Source of the DNA: Chelatococcus sambhunathii
GTDB taxonomy: Bacteria; Pseudomonadota; Alphaproteobacteria; Rhizobiales; Beijerinckiaceae
Length of the DNA: 64,000 bases
Assembly (NCBI RefSeq): GCF_001418005.1
Contig: NZ_LIOL01000013.1
Location: 1 to 64,000, forward strand
Reading direction: 5' to 3'
Made by a program: the position numbers and the translations under genes. The notes beneath the pieces are model-generated. The model was not told where the DNA came from. It searched no databases and was given only the letters and a program-made list of their open reading frames with translations. This document shows positions 40,381-50,291 of this stretch, one piece after another. Positions within the stretch are counted from its first letter, which is position 1. Each line of letters opens with the position of its first letter.

Positions 40381-40752
40381 TCAGCCGACAGGCGTCATCC
40401 AGCCGATCGGCGCCCCCCTGCGGATCGCGCACGATGGCGACGCGCCCGACATTGGGGACGTCGACCACCGCGCGCACGATGCTGCCGCCGAGGGCGAGGG
40501 CCCGCGCGATCGCTGCATCGACGTCGGCCACGCTGATGAAGGAGAACCAGTAGGGCTCGCGGGCTTCCGGCAGGGCGCCGCAGGCAAGGCCCGTCACGCC
40601 GCCGGCGAAGGTCTCGCCGACCCTCGCGACGAAATAATCGCCGTCAGGCATGGCGAAGGGCTCGAAGCTCCAGCCGAGCATCTCGGCGTAGAAGGCCTTG
40701 GCCGCCTCGACGTTGTCGGTGCCAGCTCGTTCCCTACGAAGGTGCCGGGCAT
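40381..40752 (-). pseudogene. VOC-family (glyoxalase-like) protein, two frameshifts
   Basis: The conserved VOC domain is split over frames. MPGTFVGNELA (from ATG 40750-40752) is in one frame; TDNVEAAKAFYAEMLGWSFEPF to VGRVAIVRDPQG is in another; and GAPIGWMTPVG with its stop (40381-40383) is back in the first. One base appears lost near 40721, and one gained in a run of six C at 40413-40418. As read, the middle frame remains open across the whole region and could give a 163-residue hybrid protein with wrong ends. VOC proteins bind metals and small substrates; this one is probably inactive, unless the lesions are sequencing errors. Confidence 0.75.
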
Positions 40753-40842
40753 CGTCTCCTCCGCCGGTGGCAACGCATCGTCCCTCCAAAGGCGGGACGA
40801 CAACGTCTGCCGACGGAGGTGGCCAGGGTGCCCGCGCCCGGC

Positions 40843-41466
40843 TTACTGGAGCTTCGGCTCGCCACCCGGCGCGGTCGCGTCGTTATCCCCGTTGCCGGGC
40901 TTGGGGCCGCCCTTGGAGACGCCGACGAGGGCCGGCCGCAGCACACGCTCGCCGATCACGAAGCCCGCCTGCACCACCTGGACCACGGTGCCGTTGGGCA
41001 CACTCGGGTCCGGCACCTCGAACATCGCCTGATGCAGGTTGGGGTCGAAGCGCTCACCCTGAGGGGTGAGCTTCCGCACACCGTGCCGCTCGAGCGTCTT
41101 GAGGAGGTCGCGCTCGGTCAGTTCAACGCCTTCGACGAAGGGCTTGACGGTGTCGCTGTCGCGCACCTCTGGCGGTACGCTCTCAAGTGCGCGCTGGATG
41201 TTGTCGGCGACCGTCAGCATGTCGCGGGCGAAGCTGGTCATGCCATAGGCGCGCGCGTCCGCCACCTCGCGCTCGGTGCGCCGGCGCAGATTCTCCATCT
41301 CGGCCAGGGTGCGCAGCAGCTTGTCCTTGAGGTCGTCGCGCTCGCTGACGAGGGCCTCGAGTGCCTCGCTCGCGGCCTGCGCCGCCTCCGGCGCCGCATT
41401 CTCAGGAGCATCGGCCGCGGCAAGGGTCTCGTCGACCGGCTCGGGTCGGGTCGGCTTCTGGGTCAT
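40843..41466 (-). CDS. grpE: Nucleotide exchange factor GrpE
   Basis: Releases ADP from DnaK. 207 residues: an unconserved acidic N-terminus, a long coiled coil (about 35-85: [25 protein letters not shown]), and the beta-domain ([51 protein letters not shown] and [16 protein letters not shown]). hrcA, which often precedes grpE in related genomes, is not adjacent; glnD is upstream. No sigma-32-like promoter was recognised in the 60-base gap before it. Confidence 0.96.
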   Translation of the reverse strand: MTQKPTRPEPVDETLAAADAPENAAPEAAQAASEALEALVSERDDLKDKLLRTLAEMENLRRRTEREVADARAYGMTSFARDMLTVADNIQRALESVPPEVRDSDTVKPFVEGVELTERDLLKTLERHGVRKLTPQGERFDPNLHQAMFEVPDPSVPNGTVVQVVQAGFVIGERVLRPALVGVSKGGPKPGNGDNDATAPGGEPKLQ

Positions 41467-41526
41467 GCTGTTCCGTTGCTGGCTTGAACGATATTGAGGC
41501 CGATATCAGCCCTCGTAGCGGAAAAA

Positions 41527-44331
41527 TCAAGGACTTGCCTTCGTGCGCGCCGCTTCGCCGCGCCCGGGCGGATGGCCGTCGTCCTCCTTGCGCAGCGCCT
41601 CCATCAGCGTGCGCCTGATGGCCGCCTGGCGGCTGCCGCTGACGATCTTGGCCCCGGTGAGATCCGTTACGTAGAACACGTCCACGGCCTTCTCGCCGAA
41701 GGTGGCGATATGGGCTGAGCCGATGTTGAGGTTGAGCTTGCCGAGCGCCGTCGTGAGGTCGTAGAGCAGCCCCGGCCGGTCAAGGCAGGAGACCTCGATG
41801 ACCGTGTGGCGCTGCGACAGCTTGTTGTCGAGCGCCACCTCCGGCGGCACGTGGAAGGCGCGCATGCGCTCGCGCCCCGACGAGGGCCGCCTCGAATCGA
41901 CGAGATCGGCGATTCGCACCTCGCTCTTCAGCGCCCGCTCGATAGCGCGGGCGATGCGCTCGCCCCGGCGCAGTTCGTCCTCGTCCTCGACGAAAGCACG
42001 CGAGACGAAGATGGTGTCGAGCGCCAGCCCGTCGGTCGTCGTGAAGATCTGCGCATCCACAATGTTGCCGCCGGCCGAGGCGCAGGCGCCGGTGATGATG
42101 GCCAGGAGGCGCGGGTGATCCGGAGCGAGCACGGTCAGTTCCGTCACCCCGCGAAAGCCGTCGGTCTCGACAGCCGTCGCCGTCGTGTCGCCGCGCGCTT
42201 CCGCTGCAGCAAGGAAACGGGCGTGCTTCACGCGGCGCGGCAGTTCCACCTTGAGCCAGTAGGCAGGATAATGCCGTCCGGCATAAGCCTCGAAGGCCGC
42301 GTCCGTCCAGTCCGGCAGGGCCTCGCGCAGGGCGGCCTGGGCGCGCCGGACGCGCTCCGCCTGCCCGACGCCCGAGTGGCCGCCGGACAGCACGAGTTCC
42401 GTCTCGTAATAGAGCGTGCGCAGCAGCTCGCCCTTCCACCCGTTCCACACCCCCGGCCCCACCGCCTTGATGTCGCAGACGGTGAGGATGAGGAGCAGCT
42501 TGAGTCGTTCCATCGTCTGCACGAGGGCGGCGAAATCGGCGATGGTGCGCGGATCGGCCAGGTCGCGGCTCTGGGCGACCGTGGACATGACGAGATGGTT
42601 CTCGACGAGCCAGGCGAGGGTGTCGATCTCGCCCTCGTCGAGGCCAAAGCGCCTGCCGAGCCGCCGGGCGACGCGCGCCCCGGCGATGGAATGGTCCTCG
42701 TCCCGCCCCTTGGCGATGTCGTGCAGGAAGAGCGCCACATAGAGCACGCGCCGGTGGCGGATGCCCCCGATGATGCTGTTCGCGAGCGGATGCTCGGCCT
42801 CGAGCCGCCCGGCCTCGATTTCGGCGAGGACGCCGACAGAGCGCAAAAGGTGCTCGTCCACCGTGTAGTGGTGGTACATGTTGAACTGCATCATCGCGAC
42901 GATGCGGCCGAAATCCGGCACGAAGCGGCCGAGCACGCCGACCTCGTTCATGCGCCGCAACACGACCTCCGGCGCATTGCGCGAGGTCAGGATGTCGAGG
43001 AAGAGACGGTTCGCCTCCTGGTCCTCGCGCACCGCCCGGTCGATGAGCTTGAGCGAGCGGGTGGCGAGGCGGCTCGCGTCGGGGTGGATGGCGCGGTTGT
43101 GCCGGTCGGCCAGCCAGAACAGGCGGATGAGGTTGACCGGATCGCGCAGGAACACCTCCTCGTCGACCACGGTGATGCGGTTGTTCTCGATGGCGAAGCC
43201 CGCCACCTCGAGGGCGCTGCGCCGGGATCCGCGCAGGCGGCGCACGAAGCGGTCGAGCATGGCGCGCGGCTTCTCCTGCCGCGCCTCGAGGGCCGCGCAG
43301 ACGATCGCCGTCAGGTCGCCGACGTCCTTGGCGACGAGGAAATAGCGCTTCATGAAGCGCTCGACCGCCGAGAGCCCGCCGTGGGCGCCGTAGCCGATGC
43401 GGGCGGCGATGAGGCGCTGCAGGTCGAAGGACAGGCGCTCCTCCGCCCGGCCGGTGGCGAAATGCATGTGGCAGCGCACCCGCCAGAGGAATTCCTCGCA
43501 GCGGTGGAACAGCTTGTATTCGGCCTGGGTGAACAGCCCCGCCTTGACGAGTTGGCGCTGGTCGCGCACGCGATAGACGTATTTGGCGATCCAGAACAGG
43601 GTGTTGAGGTCGCGCAGGCCGCCCTTGCCTTCCTTGACGTTGGGCTCGACGAGATAACGCGAGGCGCCGCGCTGGGAGATGCGCGCGTCGCGCTCGGCGA
43701 GCTTGGCCTCGACGAAGGCCTGGGCCGTGCCCTCGACGATCTCGGCATCGAACCGCGTGAGGAAGTCCTCGTAGAGCGCCTTCTCGCCGGTGAGATAGCG
43801 CGTCTCGAGCAGCGCGGTGCGGATCGTCATGTCCGCCCGCGCCTCGCGCAGGCAATCGTCCACCGAGCGCGTGGCGTGGCCCACCTTCAGCTTGAGGTCC
43901 CACAGGATGTAGAGCATCGCCTCGACGACGCTCTCGCTCCAGGCGGTCTTCTTATAAGGGAGGAGGAAGAGGAGATCGACGTCCGAGCCCGGCGCCATCG
44001 TGCCACGGCCGTAGCCGCCGGTGGCGACGACGGCGAGGCGCTCGCCGGTCGAGGGATTGTCCACCCGATAGAAATGGCGCACCACGACGCCGTAGACGGC
44101 CCGCACGACGCCGTCCATGAGCGCACAGAGCCGGCGGGCGCAGGCGAGCCCGTCCTGCTCGGCGAGGAGCTTCTCCTCCACCGCCGCCCGTCCCTTGACG
44201 AGCCCGGCCGAGAGGCAGGCGATGAGCTCGCGCCGCAGCCGGTCGCGATCCTGGCCGTGGCGCGCCTCCAGCGCCGCGACCTCGGCCGCGATGTCCTCCG
44301 ATCCGTAGATGGGCCCCGTTCTGCGATCCAT
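41527..44331 (-). CDS. glnD: Bifunctional PII uridylyltransferase / uridylyl-removing enzyme
   Basis: Senses glutamine and modifies PII proteins, setting nitrogen regulation. 934 residues. The nucleotidyltransferase domain has GGYGRGTMAPGSDVDLLFLLPY, followed by the helical regulatory region and the HD domain (VLYVALFLHDIAKGRDEDHS) that removes UMP. Two C-terminal ACT domains bind glutamine (VLAPDHPRLLAIITGACASAG and VSCLDRPGLLYDLTTALGKLNLNI). I start at ATG 44329-44331 (MDRRTGPIYG); the open frame upstream overlaps the divergent OsmC gene. Length fits the rhizobial enzymes. grpE follows after 60 bases. Confidence 0.95.
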   Translation of the reverse strand: MDRRTGPIYGSEDIAAEVAALEARHGQDRDRLRRELIACLSAGLVKGRAAVEEKLLAEQDGLACARRLCALMDGVVRAVYGVVVRHFYRVDNPSTGERLAVVATGGYGRGTMAPGSDVDLLFLLPYKKTAWSESVVEAMLYILWDLKLKVGHATRSVDDCLREARADMTIRTALLETRYLTGEKALYEDFLTRFDAEIVEGTAQAFVEAKLAERDARISQRGASRYLVEPNVKEGKGGLRDLNTLFWIAKYVYRVRDQRQLVKAGLFTQAEYKLFHRCEEFLWRVRCHMHFATGRAEERLSFDLQRLIAARIGYGAHGGLSAVERFMKRYFLVAKDVGDLTAIVCAALEARQEKPRAMLDRFVRRLRGSRRSALEVAGFAIENNRITVVDEEVFLRDPVNLIRLFWLADRHNRAIHPDASRLATRSLKLIDRAVREDQEANRLFLDILTSRNAPEVVLRRMNEVGVLGRFVPDFGRIVAMMQFNMYHHYTVDEHLLRSVGVLAEIEAGRLEAEHPLANSIIGGIRHRRVLYVALFLHDIAKGRDEDHSIAGARVARRLGRRFGLDEGEIDTLAWLVENHLVMSTVAQSRDLADPRTIADFAALVQTMERLKLLLILTVCDIKAVGPGVWNGWKGELLRTLYYETELVLSGGHSGVGQAERVRRAQAALREALPDWTDAAFEAYAGRHYPAYWLKVELPRRVKHARFLAAAEARGDTTATAVETDGFRGVTELTVLAPDHPRLLAIITGACASAGGNIVDAQIFTTTDGLALDTIFVSRAFVEDEDELRRGERIARAIERALKSEVRIADLVDSRRPSSGRERMRAFHVPPEVALDNKLSQRHTVIEVSCLDRPGLLYDLTTALGKLNLNIGSAHIATFGEKAVDVFYVTDLTGAKIVSGSRQAAIRRTLMEALRKEDDGHPPGRGEAARTKASP

Positions 44332-44490
44332 GCCCGATGGCTCCCCGCGTCGTCGTTCGCGCAATAGCACAGGCCGTGCCAAAGGGCATGGTCTGCGAGC
44401 GCCTTGACGCCCGCCGCCGCACGGCGCACACGGGAAGATACGCGCCCCCGACAACGACGGCGGCGCCCCGCCGACCGACGAGGACGATCC

Positions 44491-45000
44491 ATGGACGCCC
44501 AGTCCCTCCGCGCCCTGCAGGCGCCGCTCAAGAACGCCTATCGCGAAAACGCCGACGCCGCCCTCGTCACCCTCAAGGCGCGCGGCGCTCTGGACGAGGC
44601 GAACATCGCCTGCAAGGTGGAGACCGGCCGCGCCCTTGCAGTGGCGGGCCTCCACCCGGCGACGGGCGGCACGGGCCTCGAGCTGTGCTCGGGCGACATG
44701 CTGCTGGAGGCCCTGGTGGCCTGCGCCGGCGTCACCCTCAAGGCGGTCGCGACCGCGCTCGAGATCCCGCTGCGCTCCGGCACGGTGGAGGCCGAGGGCG
44801 ACCTCGATTTCCGCGGCACACTGGGCGTCGACAAGGAGGCGCCGGTCGGCTTCCGGGCCATCCGCTTGTCGTTCACGATTGATACCGATGCGCCGCAGGA
44901 CAAGCTCGACCAGCTGATGAAGCTGACCGAGCGCTATTGCGTCGTCTACCAGACCTTGGCCAAGGGACCCGCCCTGGAGACCCGCCTGCAGCGGGCCTGA
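44491..45000 (+). CDS. OsmC family protein
   Basis: A 169-residue protein of the OsmC/Ohr superfamily, thiol peroxidases that reduce organic hydroperoxides. The two expected redox cysteines are visible: in LLEALVACAGVTLKA and in LTERYCVVYQT. KVETGRALAVAGLHPATGGTG is the N-terminal beta sheet region. The sequence is nearer to general OsmC-like proteins than to Ohr. Divergent from glnD across 159 bases and convergent with gshB. An in-frame extension upstream exists, but ATG 44491 directly precedes the conserved part. Confidence 0.88.
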   Translation: MDAQSLRALQAPLKNAYRENADAALVTLKARGALDEANIACKVETGRALAVAGLHPATGGTGLELCSGDMLLEALVACAGVTLKAVATALEIPLRSGTVEAEGDLDFRGTLGVDKEAPVGFRAIRLSFTIDTDAPQDKLDQLMKLTERYCVVYQTLAKGPALETRLQRA

Positions 45001-45041
45001 GCACTGGCCGACAGGCCCTCATGCGCTGGCGCGGACGCGGC

Positions 45042-45986
45042 TCAGGCACTCCGCCGCCGCTCGATCGCGTCCCACACCGACACGGCGAGGTCGGGCCCGC
45101 CGAGGCGCTTGATGGCGCGGATGCCGGTGGGTGACGTGACGTTGATCTCGGTGAGCAGGCCGTCGATCACGTCGATGCCGACGAGCACGAGGCCCCGCTC
45201 CCTGAGGGCTGGGCCAATCGTCTCGCAAATCTCGCGCTCGCGCGCCGTCAGATCCGTCGGCTTCGCCGCCCCGCCCCTCACCATGTTGGAGCGGATGTCG
45301 TTCTCCGCCGGCACGCGGTTGACGGCGCCGGCCGCCTCGCCGTCGACGAGGATGATGCGCTTGTCGCCATCCTTCACCTGCGGCAGGAAGCGCTGGATGA
45401 CCCATGGCTCGCGGAAGGTCGCCGCGAAGAGGTCGTAGAGCGAGCCGAAATTCGGGTCGTCGCGCGCCACGCGCAGCACGGCCGCCCCGCCATGGCCGTA
45501 GAGCGGCTTCATGACGATCTCGCCCATCTCGCGGCGGAAGGCCTCGATGTCGTCCCTGTCGCGCGTGATCAGCGTCGGCGGCATCAGGTGCGGGAATTCG
45601 GTGACGAAGAGCTTTTCCGGCGCGTTGCGCACATGGGCGGGATCGTTGATCACCAGCGTCCGGGGATGCAGGCGCTCCAGCATGTGCGTGGTCGTGATAT
45701 AGGCAAGATCGAACGGCGGATCCTGCCTGAGGAGGATGACGTCGACGCGAGAGAGGTCGATGCGCTCCGGCTCGCCGAGGCTCGCGTGTTCTCCGGCCAC
45801 GTCACGCACGCGCACCGGATGGGCCTTCGCGGTGATCATGCCGTCGCGCATCGAGAGGGTGTCGGGGGTGTAGTAGAGCAGGTCGTGCCCGCGCGCCTGC
45901 GCCTCCAGCATCAGGGCAAACGTCGTGTCGCCGGCGATGTTGATGCGCTCGATAGGGTCCATCTGCACGGCAACGGTGAGGCCCAT
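45042..45986 (-). CDS. gshB: Glutathione synthase
   Basis: ATP-grasp ligase joining gamma-glutamylcysteine and glycine. 314 residues: [22 protein letters not shown] at the start, [35 protein letters not shown] (ATP-binding lysine and glycine loop), [18 protein letters not shown] and the C-terminal [24 protein letters not shown] with metal ligands. Full length. yraN and rsmI lie upstream on the same strand (95-base gap), a common neighbourhood. Confidence 0.97.
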   Translation of the reverse strand: MGLTVAVQMDPIERINIAGDTTFALMLEAQARGHDLLYYTPDTLSMRDGMITAKAHPVRVRDVAGEHASLGEPERIDLSRVDVILLRQDPPFDLAYITTTHMLERLHPRTLVINDPAHVRNAPEKLFVTEFPHLMPPTLITRDRDDIEAFRREMGEIVMKPLYGHGGAAVLRVARDDPNFGSLYDLFAATFREPWVIQRFLPQVKDGDKRIILVDGEAAGAVNRVPAENDIRSNMVRGGAAKPTDLTAREREICETIGPALRERGLVLVGIDVIDGLLTEINVTSPTGIRAIKRLGGPDLAVSVWDAIERRRSA

Positions 45987-46081
45987 GGTCGGTGTCCTTT
46001 CTCGAAACCATCCCTATATGGCGTGGCCCCGATCCATGCGCGAGGGCGCGGCTGAAGGCAAGCGCCCGCGCGAACGGCCGT

Positions 46082-46474
46082 TCAATCGATGGCGAGGGAC
46101 AGGACCGCCGGCAGGTGCCGCGGCAGGCTGCGCGGGGCGAGGAAGACGGCGTCGCAGCGCAGCGTCAGCCCCGCCGCCCAGGGGTTGCGCGCCAGCCAGT
46201 GCCGCACGCAGCGGGCCATGCGCGCCGCCTTCTGCGCCGAGATGGCCCCGCGCGCATCGTCGAGCCGGGCGCGGGCCTTGACCTCGACGAAGGCGACGGT
46301 GTCGCCGCGGCGGGCGATGAGGTCAATCTCGCCGCCGGCGGCGGCATAGCGCCGGGCGACGATACGGTAGCCCTTGAGGGTGAGGACGAGCGCGGCCAGC
46401 ACCTCGGCACGCAGCCCGGCCCGCTGCGCGCGGGCCTGTCGGCTCGGCTGGCGATCGCGGGCCGCCGCGCTCAC
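46082..46474 (-). CDS. yraN: UPF0102 family protein YraN
   Basis: A 130-residue protein with a restriction-endonuclease-like fold: [29 protein letters not shown] holds the E/D-x-E-x-K-type residues. [18 protein letters not shown] is the following helix. UPF0102 proteins are thought to be Holliday-junction-resolvase-like nucleases, but the function is unproven. It starts with GTG overlapping the rsmI stop as GTGA (46471-46474), so it is translationally coupled to rsmI. Confidence 0.92.
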   Translation of the reverse strand: MSAAARDRQPSRQARAQRAGLRAEVLAALVLTLKGYRIVARRYAAAGGEIDLIARRGDTVAFVEVKARARLDDARGAISAQKAARMARCVRHWLARNPWAAGLTLRCDAVFLAPRSLPRHLPAVLSLAID

Positions 46475-47424
46475 GTGTCCGCCTCGCCGAGCCGGAGCGC
46501 GCGCTGGTAGACCTCGCGTTTCGGCAGGCCCGTGGCGCCGGCGACGAGGGCCACCGCATCCCTGAGCGAATGGCCTGAGAGCGCCTCCTTGAGCATGTGC
46601 TCGACGTCAGCCTCGCTGTGGCGCTCCGCATCGACCGACTTGGGCCCGATCAGGACCACGATCTCGCCCTTCGGCGGTGCCTCGGCCCCATATTCGACCG
46701 CCAGCGCGGCAAGGGAGCCGCGCCGTACCGTCTCGTAGAGCTTGGTCAGTTCGCGCGCCACCGCCGCCGGCCGCTCGCCGAGGACCGCCGCCGCGTCAGC
46801 CAGCATCTCGGCGAGGCGCCGGGGCGATTCGAAGAACACCAGCGTGCCGGGAATGGCGCCGATCTCGGCCAGCCGCGCGCGCCTTGCGGCGCTTTTGGCC
46901 GGCAGGAAGCCCTCGAAGAAGAAACGGTCCGTCGGCAGGCCCGAGACGACGAGCGCTGTCAGCACGGCCGACGGACCGGGCACGGTGGTGACGGAGATGC
47001 CTTCGGCCAGCACCGCCTCGACCAGCTTGTAGCCGGGATCCGACACGAGCGGCGTGCCGGCATCGGACACGAGCGCGAGCGCTTCGCCAGCCTTCAGCCG
47101 GGCGAGGACGCGCGGGCGCATCTGCGCCGCATTGTGCTCGTGATAGGCGAGGAGCGGCGTCGTGATGCCGTAGTGGGCGAGCAGCGTCTTCGTCACCCGC
47201 GTGTCCTCGGCGAGGATCGCATCGGCCGCCGCGAGCGTGCCGAGCGCCCGGAAGGAAATGTCCTTCAGATTGCCGATGGGCGTGGCGACGAGATGCAGCC
47301 CCGGCGCGAGCGGCTCGGCCTCGGCCGCGAGGCCGAAGGCGGTGAAGCGCGCCACGGGCCGCCCGGTGGCGTCACCCCGGCCTGCTGCATCCCGCCCCGC
47401 GATGTCCCTGATTCTGCTCGTCAT
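46471..47424 (-). CDS. rsmI: 16S rRNA 2'-O-ribose C1402 methyltransferase
   Basis: SAM-dependent tetrapyrrole-methylase-fold enzyme that methylates C1402 in the decoding centre. 317 residues. [52 protein letters not shown] and [14 protein letters not shown] are diagnostic. A 35-residue unconserved N-terminal leader precedes the core. It is divergent from the LpoA-like gene (235-base gap) and coupled to yraN, reproducing the rsmI-lpoA-yraN association known from enterobacteria. Confidence 0.96.
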   Translation of the reverse strand: MTSRIRDIAGRDAAGRGDATGRPVARFTAFGLAAEAEPLAPGLHLVATPIGNLKDISFRALGTLAAADAILAEDTRVTKTLLAHYGITTPLLAYHEHNAAQMRPRVLARLKAGEALALVSDAGTPLVSDPGYKLVEAVLAEGISVTTVPGPSAVLTALVVSGLPTDRFFFEGFLPAKSAARRARLAEIGAIPGTLVFFESPRRLAEMLADAAAVLGERPAAVARELTKLYETVRRGSLAALAVEYGAEAPPKGEIVVLIGPKSVDAERHSEADVEHMLKEALSGHSLRDAVALVAGATGLPKREVYQRALRLGEADT

Positions 47425-47659
47425 GACCGTCCCTGCCGCCGCGACCCTGGCATGCCGCGCCCCTGTTCACGAGAATTTTGCCACGCGCCTTTCGCCTTCC
47501 ATAGCAGACGCCGCCTCGCTCTGGGCAGATCATGCGCGCCGGCGGCCGGAAGGGGAGCGTTTACTTTTGGTTGCGATCCTTGCGCGACTTGCGAAGAATG
47601 CCGGCTCATTCGGCCCGCTGCCGGCCGCACCCCAGCCGAGAGGTGTTCAGGAGTCTGCC

Positions 47660-48898
47660 GTGACGCGCTTCCTTGCCCGCAATCTTGCCCGCCCGGACGC
47701 GGCTCCCTCGCTCTGGCGTCGCCTCAAGCAGGCAGCGCTGGTCCTGGCGACGGGCGCGCTCGTCGCCTCGTGCAGCGGCGGCCTGTCGAACATGACGGGC
47801 ACGGACGGCGTAGCGCCCGAGTCCGCCGCGCCCAGCGTGCCGGGCACCACTATCGGCACCGGCAACGTCAAGGTGGCGCTGCTCCTGCCCTTGTCGGCCG
47901 GCGGCCAGGCCGGGGCGGCCGCCATCTCCCTGCGCAATGCCGCCGAGCTCGCCATGAGCGAGTTTAGCGAGCCGGACATCCAGATCCTCGTCAAGGACGA
48001 TCGCGGCACGGCCGACGGGGCGCGCGCCGCAGCCCAAGCGGCCATCTCCGAGGGCGCCGAGCTCATCCTCGGGCCGCTCTTTGCGGATGCGGTGCGCGCC
48101 GCTGGACAGGTCGCCCGTGGCGCCGGCCGGCCGGTGATCGCTTTCTCGACCGATGCCGGCGCTGCCGCGCCGGGCGTCTATCTCCTGAGCTTCATGCCCG
48201 AATCGGAGGTGGAGCGCGTGGTCGCCTATGCTGCGCGCCAGGGGCAGCGGTCCTTCGCCGCGCTCATCCCCAATACGGCCTATGGCCGCGTCGCCCAGGC
48301 CGCCTTCCAGACCGCAGTGGCCCGCAACGGCAGGCGCATCGTCGCCATGGAGACCTTCGACCGCGCCAGTGCCGCGGCCCAGGCAGCGAAGATCGCGGCG
48401 GTTGCGGGCGGCGCCTCGCCGCAGGTCAATGCCGTCTTCATCCCGGACAGCGGCGATTCGCTCATCGCCGTCGCCCAGGCACTGCAGGGCGCCGGCGTCG
48501 ACCCGCAGAAGGTGCGCATGCTCGGCACCGGCGTGTGGAACGAGGCGCGCGTCTTCTCCCAGGCCGGCCTGCAGGGCGGCTGGTTCGCCGCGCCCGAGAC
48601 GGCCGGCTTCAATGCCTTCGCCCAGCGCTACCGCGCCAAGTACGGCAGCGACCCCACGCGCATCGCCACGCTCGGCTATGATGCCGTCTCGCTCGCCGCT
48701 GCGCTCGTGCGCACACAGGGTCAGCAGCGCTTCAGCGAGCCGGTGCTGACCAATGCCTCCGGCTTCGCCGGGGCGGACGGCGTCTTCCGCTTCAACCCGA
48801 ACGGCACCAATGAGCGCGGTCTCGCCGTGCTCGAAATCCGCAACGGGACGGCGGCCTCGGTCTCCCCGGCGCCCCGCCAGCTCGGCGCCGGCGGCTGA
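47660..48898 (+). CDS. Penicillin-binding protein activator (LpoA-like) lipoprotein
   Basis: A 412-residue lipoprotein: signal sequence with lipobox LVASC near residue 37, then a type I periplasmic-binding fold (VKVALLLPLSAGGQAGAAAISLRNAAELA, LILGPLFADAVRAAGQ, RIATLGYDAVSLAAAL). E. coli LpoA has such a C-terminal domain and activates PBP1A from the outer membrane; the rsmI/yraN neighbourhood supports the relation. The N-terminal TPR part of LpoA is missing, as usual in alphaproteobacterial members, so activation of a PBP is inferred. GTG 47660 follows AGGAG at a good distance. Convergent with hemW (4-base gap). Confidence 0.82.
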   Translation: MTRFLARNLARPDAAPSLWRRLKQAALVLATGALVASCSGGLSNMTGTDGVAPESAAPSVPGTTIGTGNVKVALLLPLSAGGQAGAAAISLRNAAELAMSEFSEPDIQILVKDDRGTADGARAAAQAAISEGAELILGPLFADAVRAAGQVARGAGRPVIAFSTDAGAAAPGVYLLSFMPESEVERVVAYAARQGQRSFAALIPNTAYGRVAQAAFQTAVARNGRRIVAMETFDRASAAAQAAKIAAVAGGASPQVNAVFIPDSGDSLIAVAQALQGAGVDPQKVRMLGTGVWNEARVFSQAGLQGGWFAAPETAGFNAFAQRYRAKYGSDPTRIATLGYDAVSLAAALVRTQGQQRFSEPVLTNASGFAGADGVFRFNPNGTNERGLAVLEIRNGTAASVSPAPRQLGAGG

Positions 48899-48902
48899 TC
48901 CT

Positions 48903-50063
48903 TCAGGCCGCGAGGTCGGCCACCAGCGCGTCGAGAACGGGAAAGCCCGCCTCCGACACGCGCAGCCGGCCCGCCGCATCGCGCGTGATGAGCCCGTCGG
49001 CGATCAGCGCGTCGAGCCGGCCCGCATCGAGCGGCCGACCGGCGAGCGCGGCAAAGCGCGCCGGATCGATGCCCTCCACAAGGCGCAGGCCCATCAGCAG
49101 AAATTCATCTCCTTGCGCTTCCTCCGAGAGCGTCTCGCGACTCTCGACGCCGTGGCCGTCGCGCTCCACCGCCGACAGCCATTCCTCCGGTCCGCGAATC
49201 GTCGCCGTCGCGACGCGCCCCTTATCCGTCACAAGGCGCCCGTGCGCTCCCGGCCCGATGCCGGCATATTCGCCGTAGCGCCAGTAGACGAGGTTGTGCC
49301 GGCACTCGGCGCCCGGACGGGCATGGTTGGAAATCTCGTAAGCCGGCAGACCGCGCCGGGCGCAGACCTCCTGCGTCACGTCATAGAGCGCGCGCCCGGT
49401 CTCGCTGTCCGGCACCGTGAGCTTGCCGGCAGTGAACAGCCGCTCGAACCAGGTGCCCGGCTCGATGGTGAGCTGGTAGAGCGACAGGTGCTCGACGGCA
49501 TAGCCGATGGCCTCCTCAAGCTCGGCCGCCCATTCGGCCGGCGTCTGGTGCGGGCGGGCATAGATGAGGTCGTAGGAATAGCGCTCGAACGTGTCGGCCG
49601 CGATGCGCACGGCGGCGAGCGCCTCGGCCGCGGTGTGCATGCGCCCAAGGCGGCGCAGGTCCCTGTCGTTGAGCGCCTGCACGCCGAGCGACACCCGGTT
49701 GACGCCGGCGTCGCGATAGCCGCGGAAGCGCTCGGCCTCGACGCTCGTCGGGTTTGCCTCCAACGAGATCTCGGCGCCCGGCGCGACCGACCAGTGCTTC
49801 GCCACCGCATCGAGGATGGCCCCGACCGTCGCCGGCCGCATGAGCGAGGGCGTTCCTCCGCCGAAGAAGATGCTCGTCACCTCGCGCGGGCCGGTCAGCG
49901 CGGCATTGTGGGCGATCTCGCGCTCGAAGGCGGCGATGAAGCGCGGCTCGTCGACCTGCGCGTGCCTCACATGGCTGTTGAAGTCGCAATAGGGGCACTT
50001 CGAGGCGCAGAACGGCCAGTGCAGATAGACGCCGAAGCCGGCATCGGCGGTGGGATGGGTCAA
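48903..50063 (-). CDS. hemW: Radical SAM heme chaperone HemW
   Basis: A 386-residue radical-SAM protein. The cluster motif CxxxCxxC is CASKCPYC (near residue 18), with an extra Cys-x-Phe after it as in the HemN/HemW group; SIFFGGGTPSLM, ISLEANPTSVE, RVSLGVQALNDRDLR complete the barrel. Older annotations call it oxygen-independent coproporphyrinogen oxidase, but HemW lacks the N-terminal extension of HemN and is held to deliver heme. It follows rph and rdgB on the same strand, a conserved rhizobial order, though separated from rdgB by a repeat-bearing gap. Confidence 0.94.
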   Translation of the reverse strand: MTHPTADAGFGVYLHWPFCASKCPYCDFNSHVRHAQVDEPRFIAAFEREIAHNAALTGPREVTSIFFGGGTPSLMRPATVGAILDAVAKHWSVAPGAEISLEANPTSVEAERFRGYRDAGVNRVSLGVQALNDRDLRRLGRMHTAAEALAAVRIAADTFERYSYDLIYARPHQTPAEWAAELEEAIGYAVEHLSLYQLTIEPGTWFERLFTAGKLTVPDSETGRALYDVTQEVCARRGLPAYEISNHARPGAECRHNLVYWRYGEYAGIGPGAHGRLVTDKGRVATATIRGPEEWLSAVERDGHGVESRETLSEEAQGDEFLLMGLRLVEGIDPARFAALAGRPLDAGRLDALIADGLITRDAAGRLRVSEAGFPVLDALVADLAA

Positions 50064-50138
50064 GGCTCGTCCTGCCGCGTTGATCGATGATGATCGTTTA
50101 TATGCATTCGCGCGCGTTCAAGGGAGCGCACCGCAGTT

Positions 50139-50165
50139 CCCCTCGCCCGCTTGTGGCGGGAGGGG
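50139..50165. repeat. Intergenic palindrome 1 (hemW-rdgB gap)
   Basis: CCCCT and AGGGG flank CCCGC-TTGTG-GCGGG, with a 2-base bulge. GC-rich palindromes of this sort recur between genes in many proteobacterial genomes. On the minus strand it lies between rdgB and hemW. Confidence 0.55.
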
Positions 50166-50230
50166 CTTTGGCTGGGGCACCTGCACCGCGAATGCCCGCA
50201 GCCCGGTCGGCGATCCGCCCCAAACCCCGG

Positions 50231-50257
50231 TCCTCCCCACGACCTTGTGGGGGAGGG
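50231..50257. repeat. Intergenic palindrome 2 (hemW-rdgB gap)
   Basis: CCCCAC (50235-50240) and GTGGGG (50247-50252) with a 6-base loop, extended outward by CCT / (G)AGG with one bulge. It starts 66 bases after palindrome 1. A partial transcription stop or a dispersed repeat are both possible. Confidence 0.55.
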
Positions 50258-50291
50258 AGGAGCAGCAGGCGCTGCCGACCTTTCGTTTCGC

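Noticed and set aside
41806-44367. An 853-codon plus-strand frame opposite glnD
   Set aside because: glnD has every expected motif on the minus strand; the plus-strand translation is a His/Arg/Asp-rich shadow.
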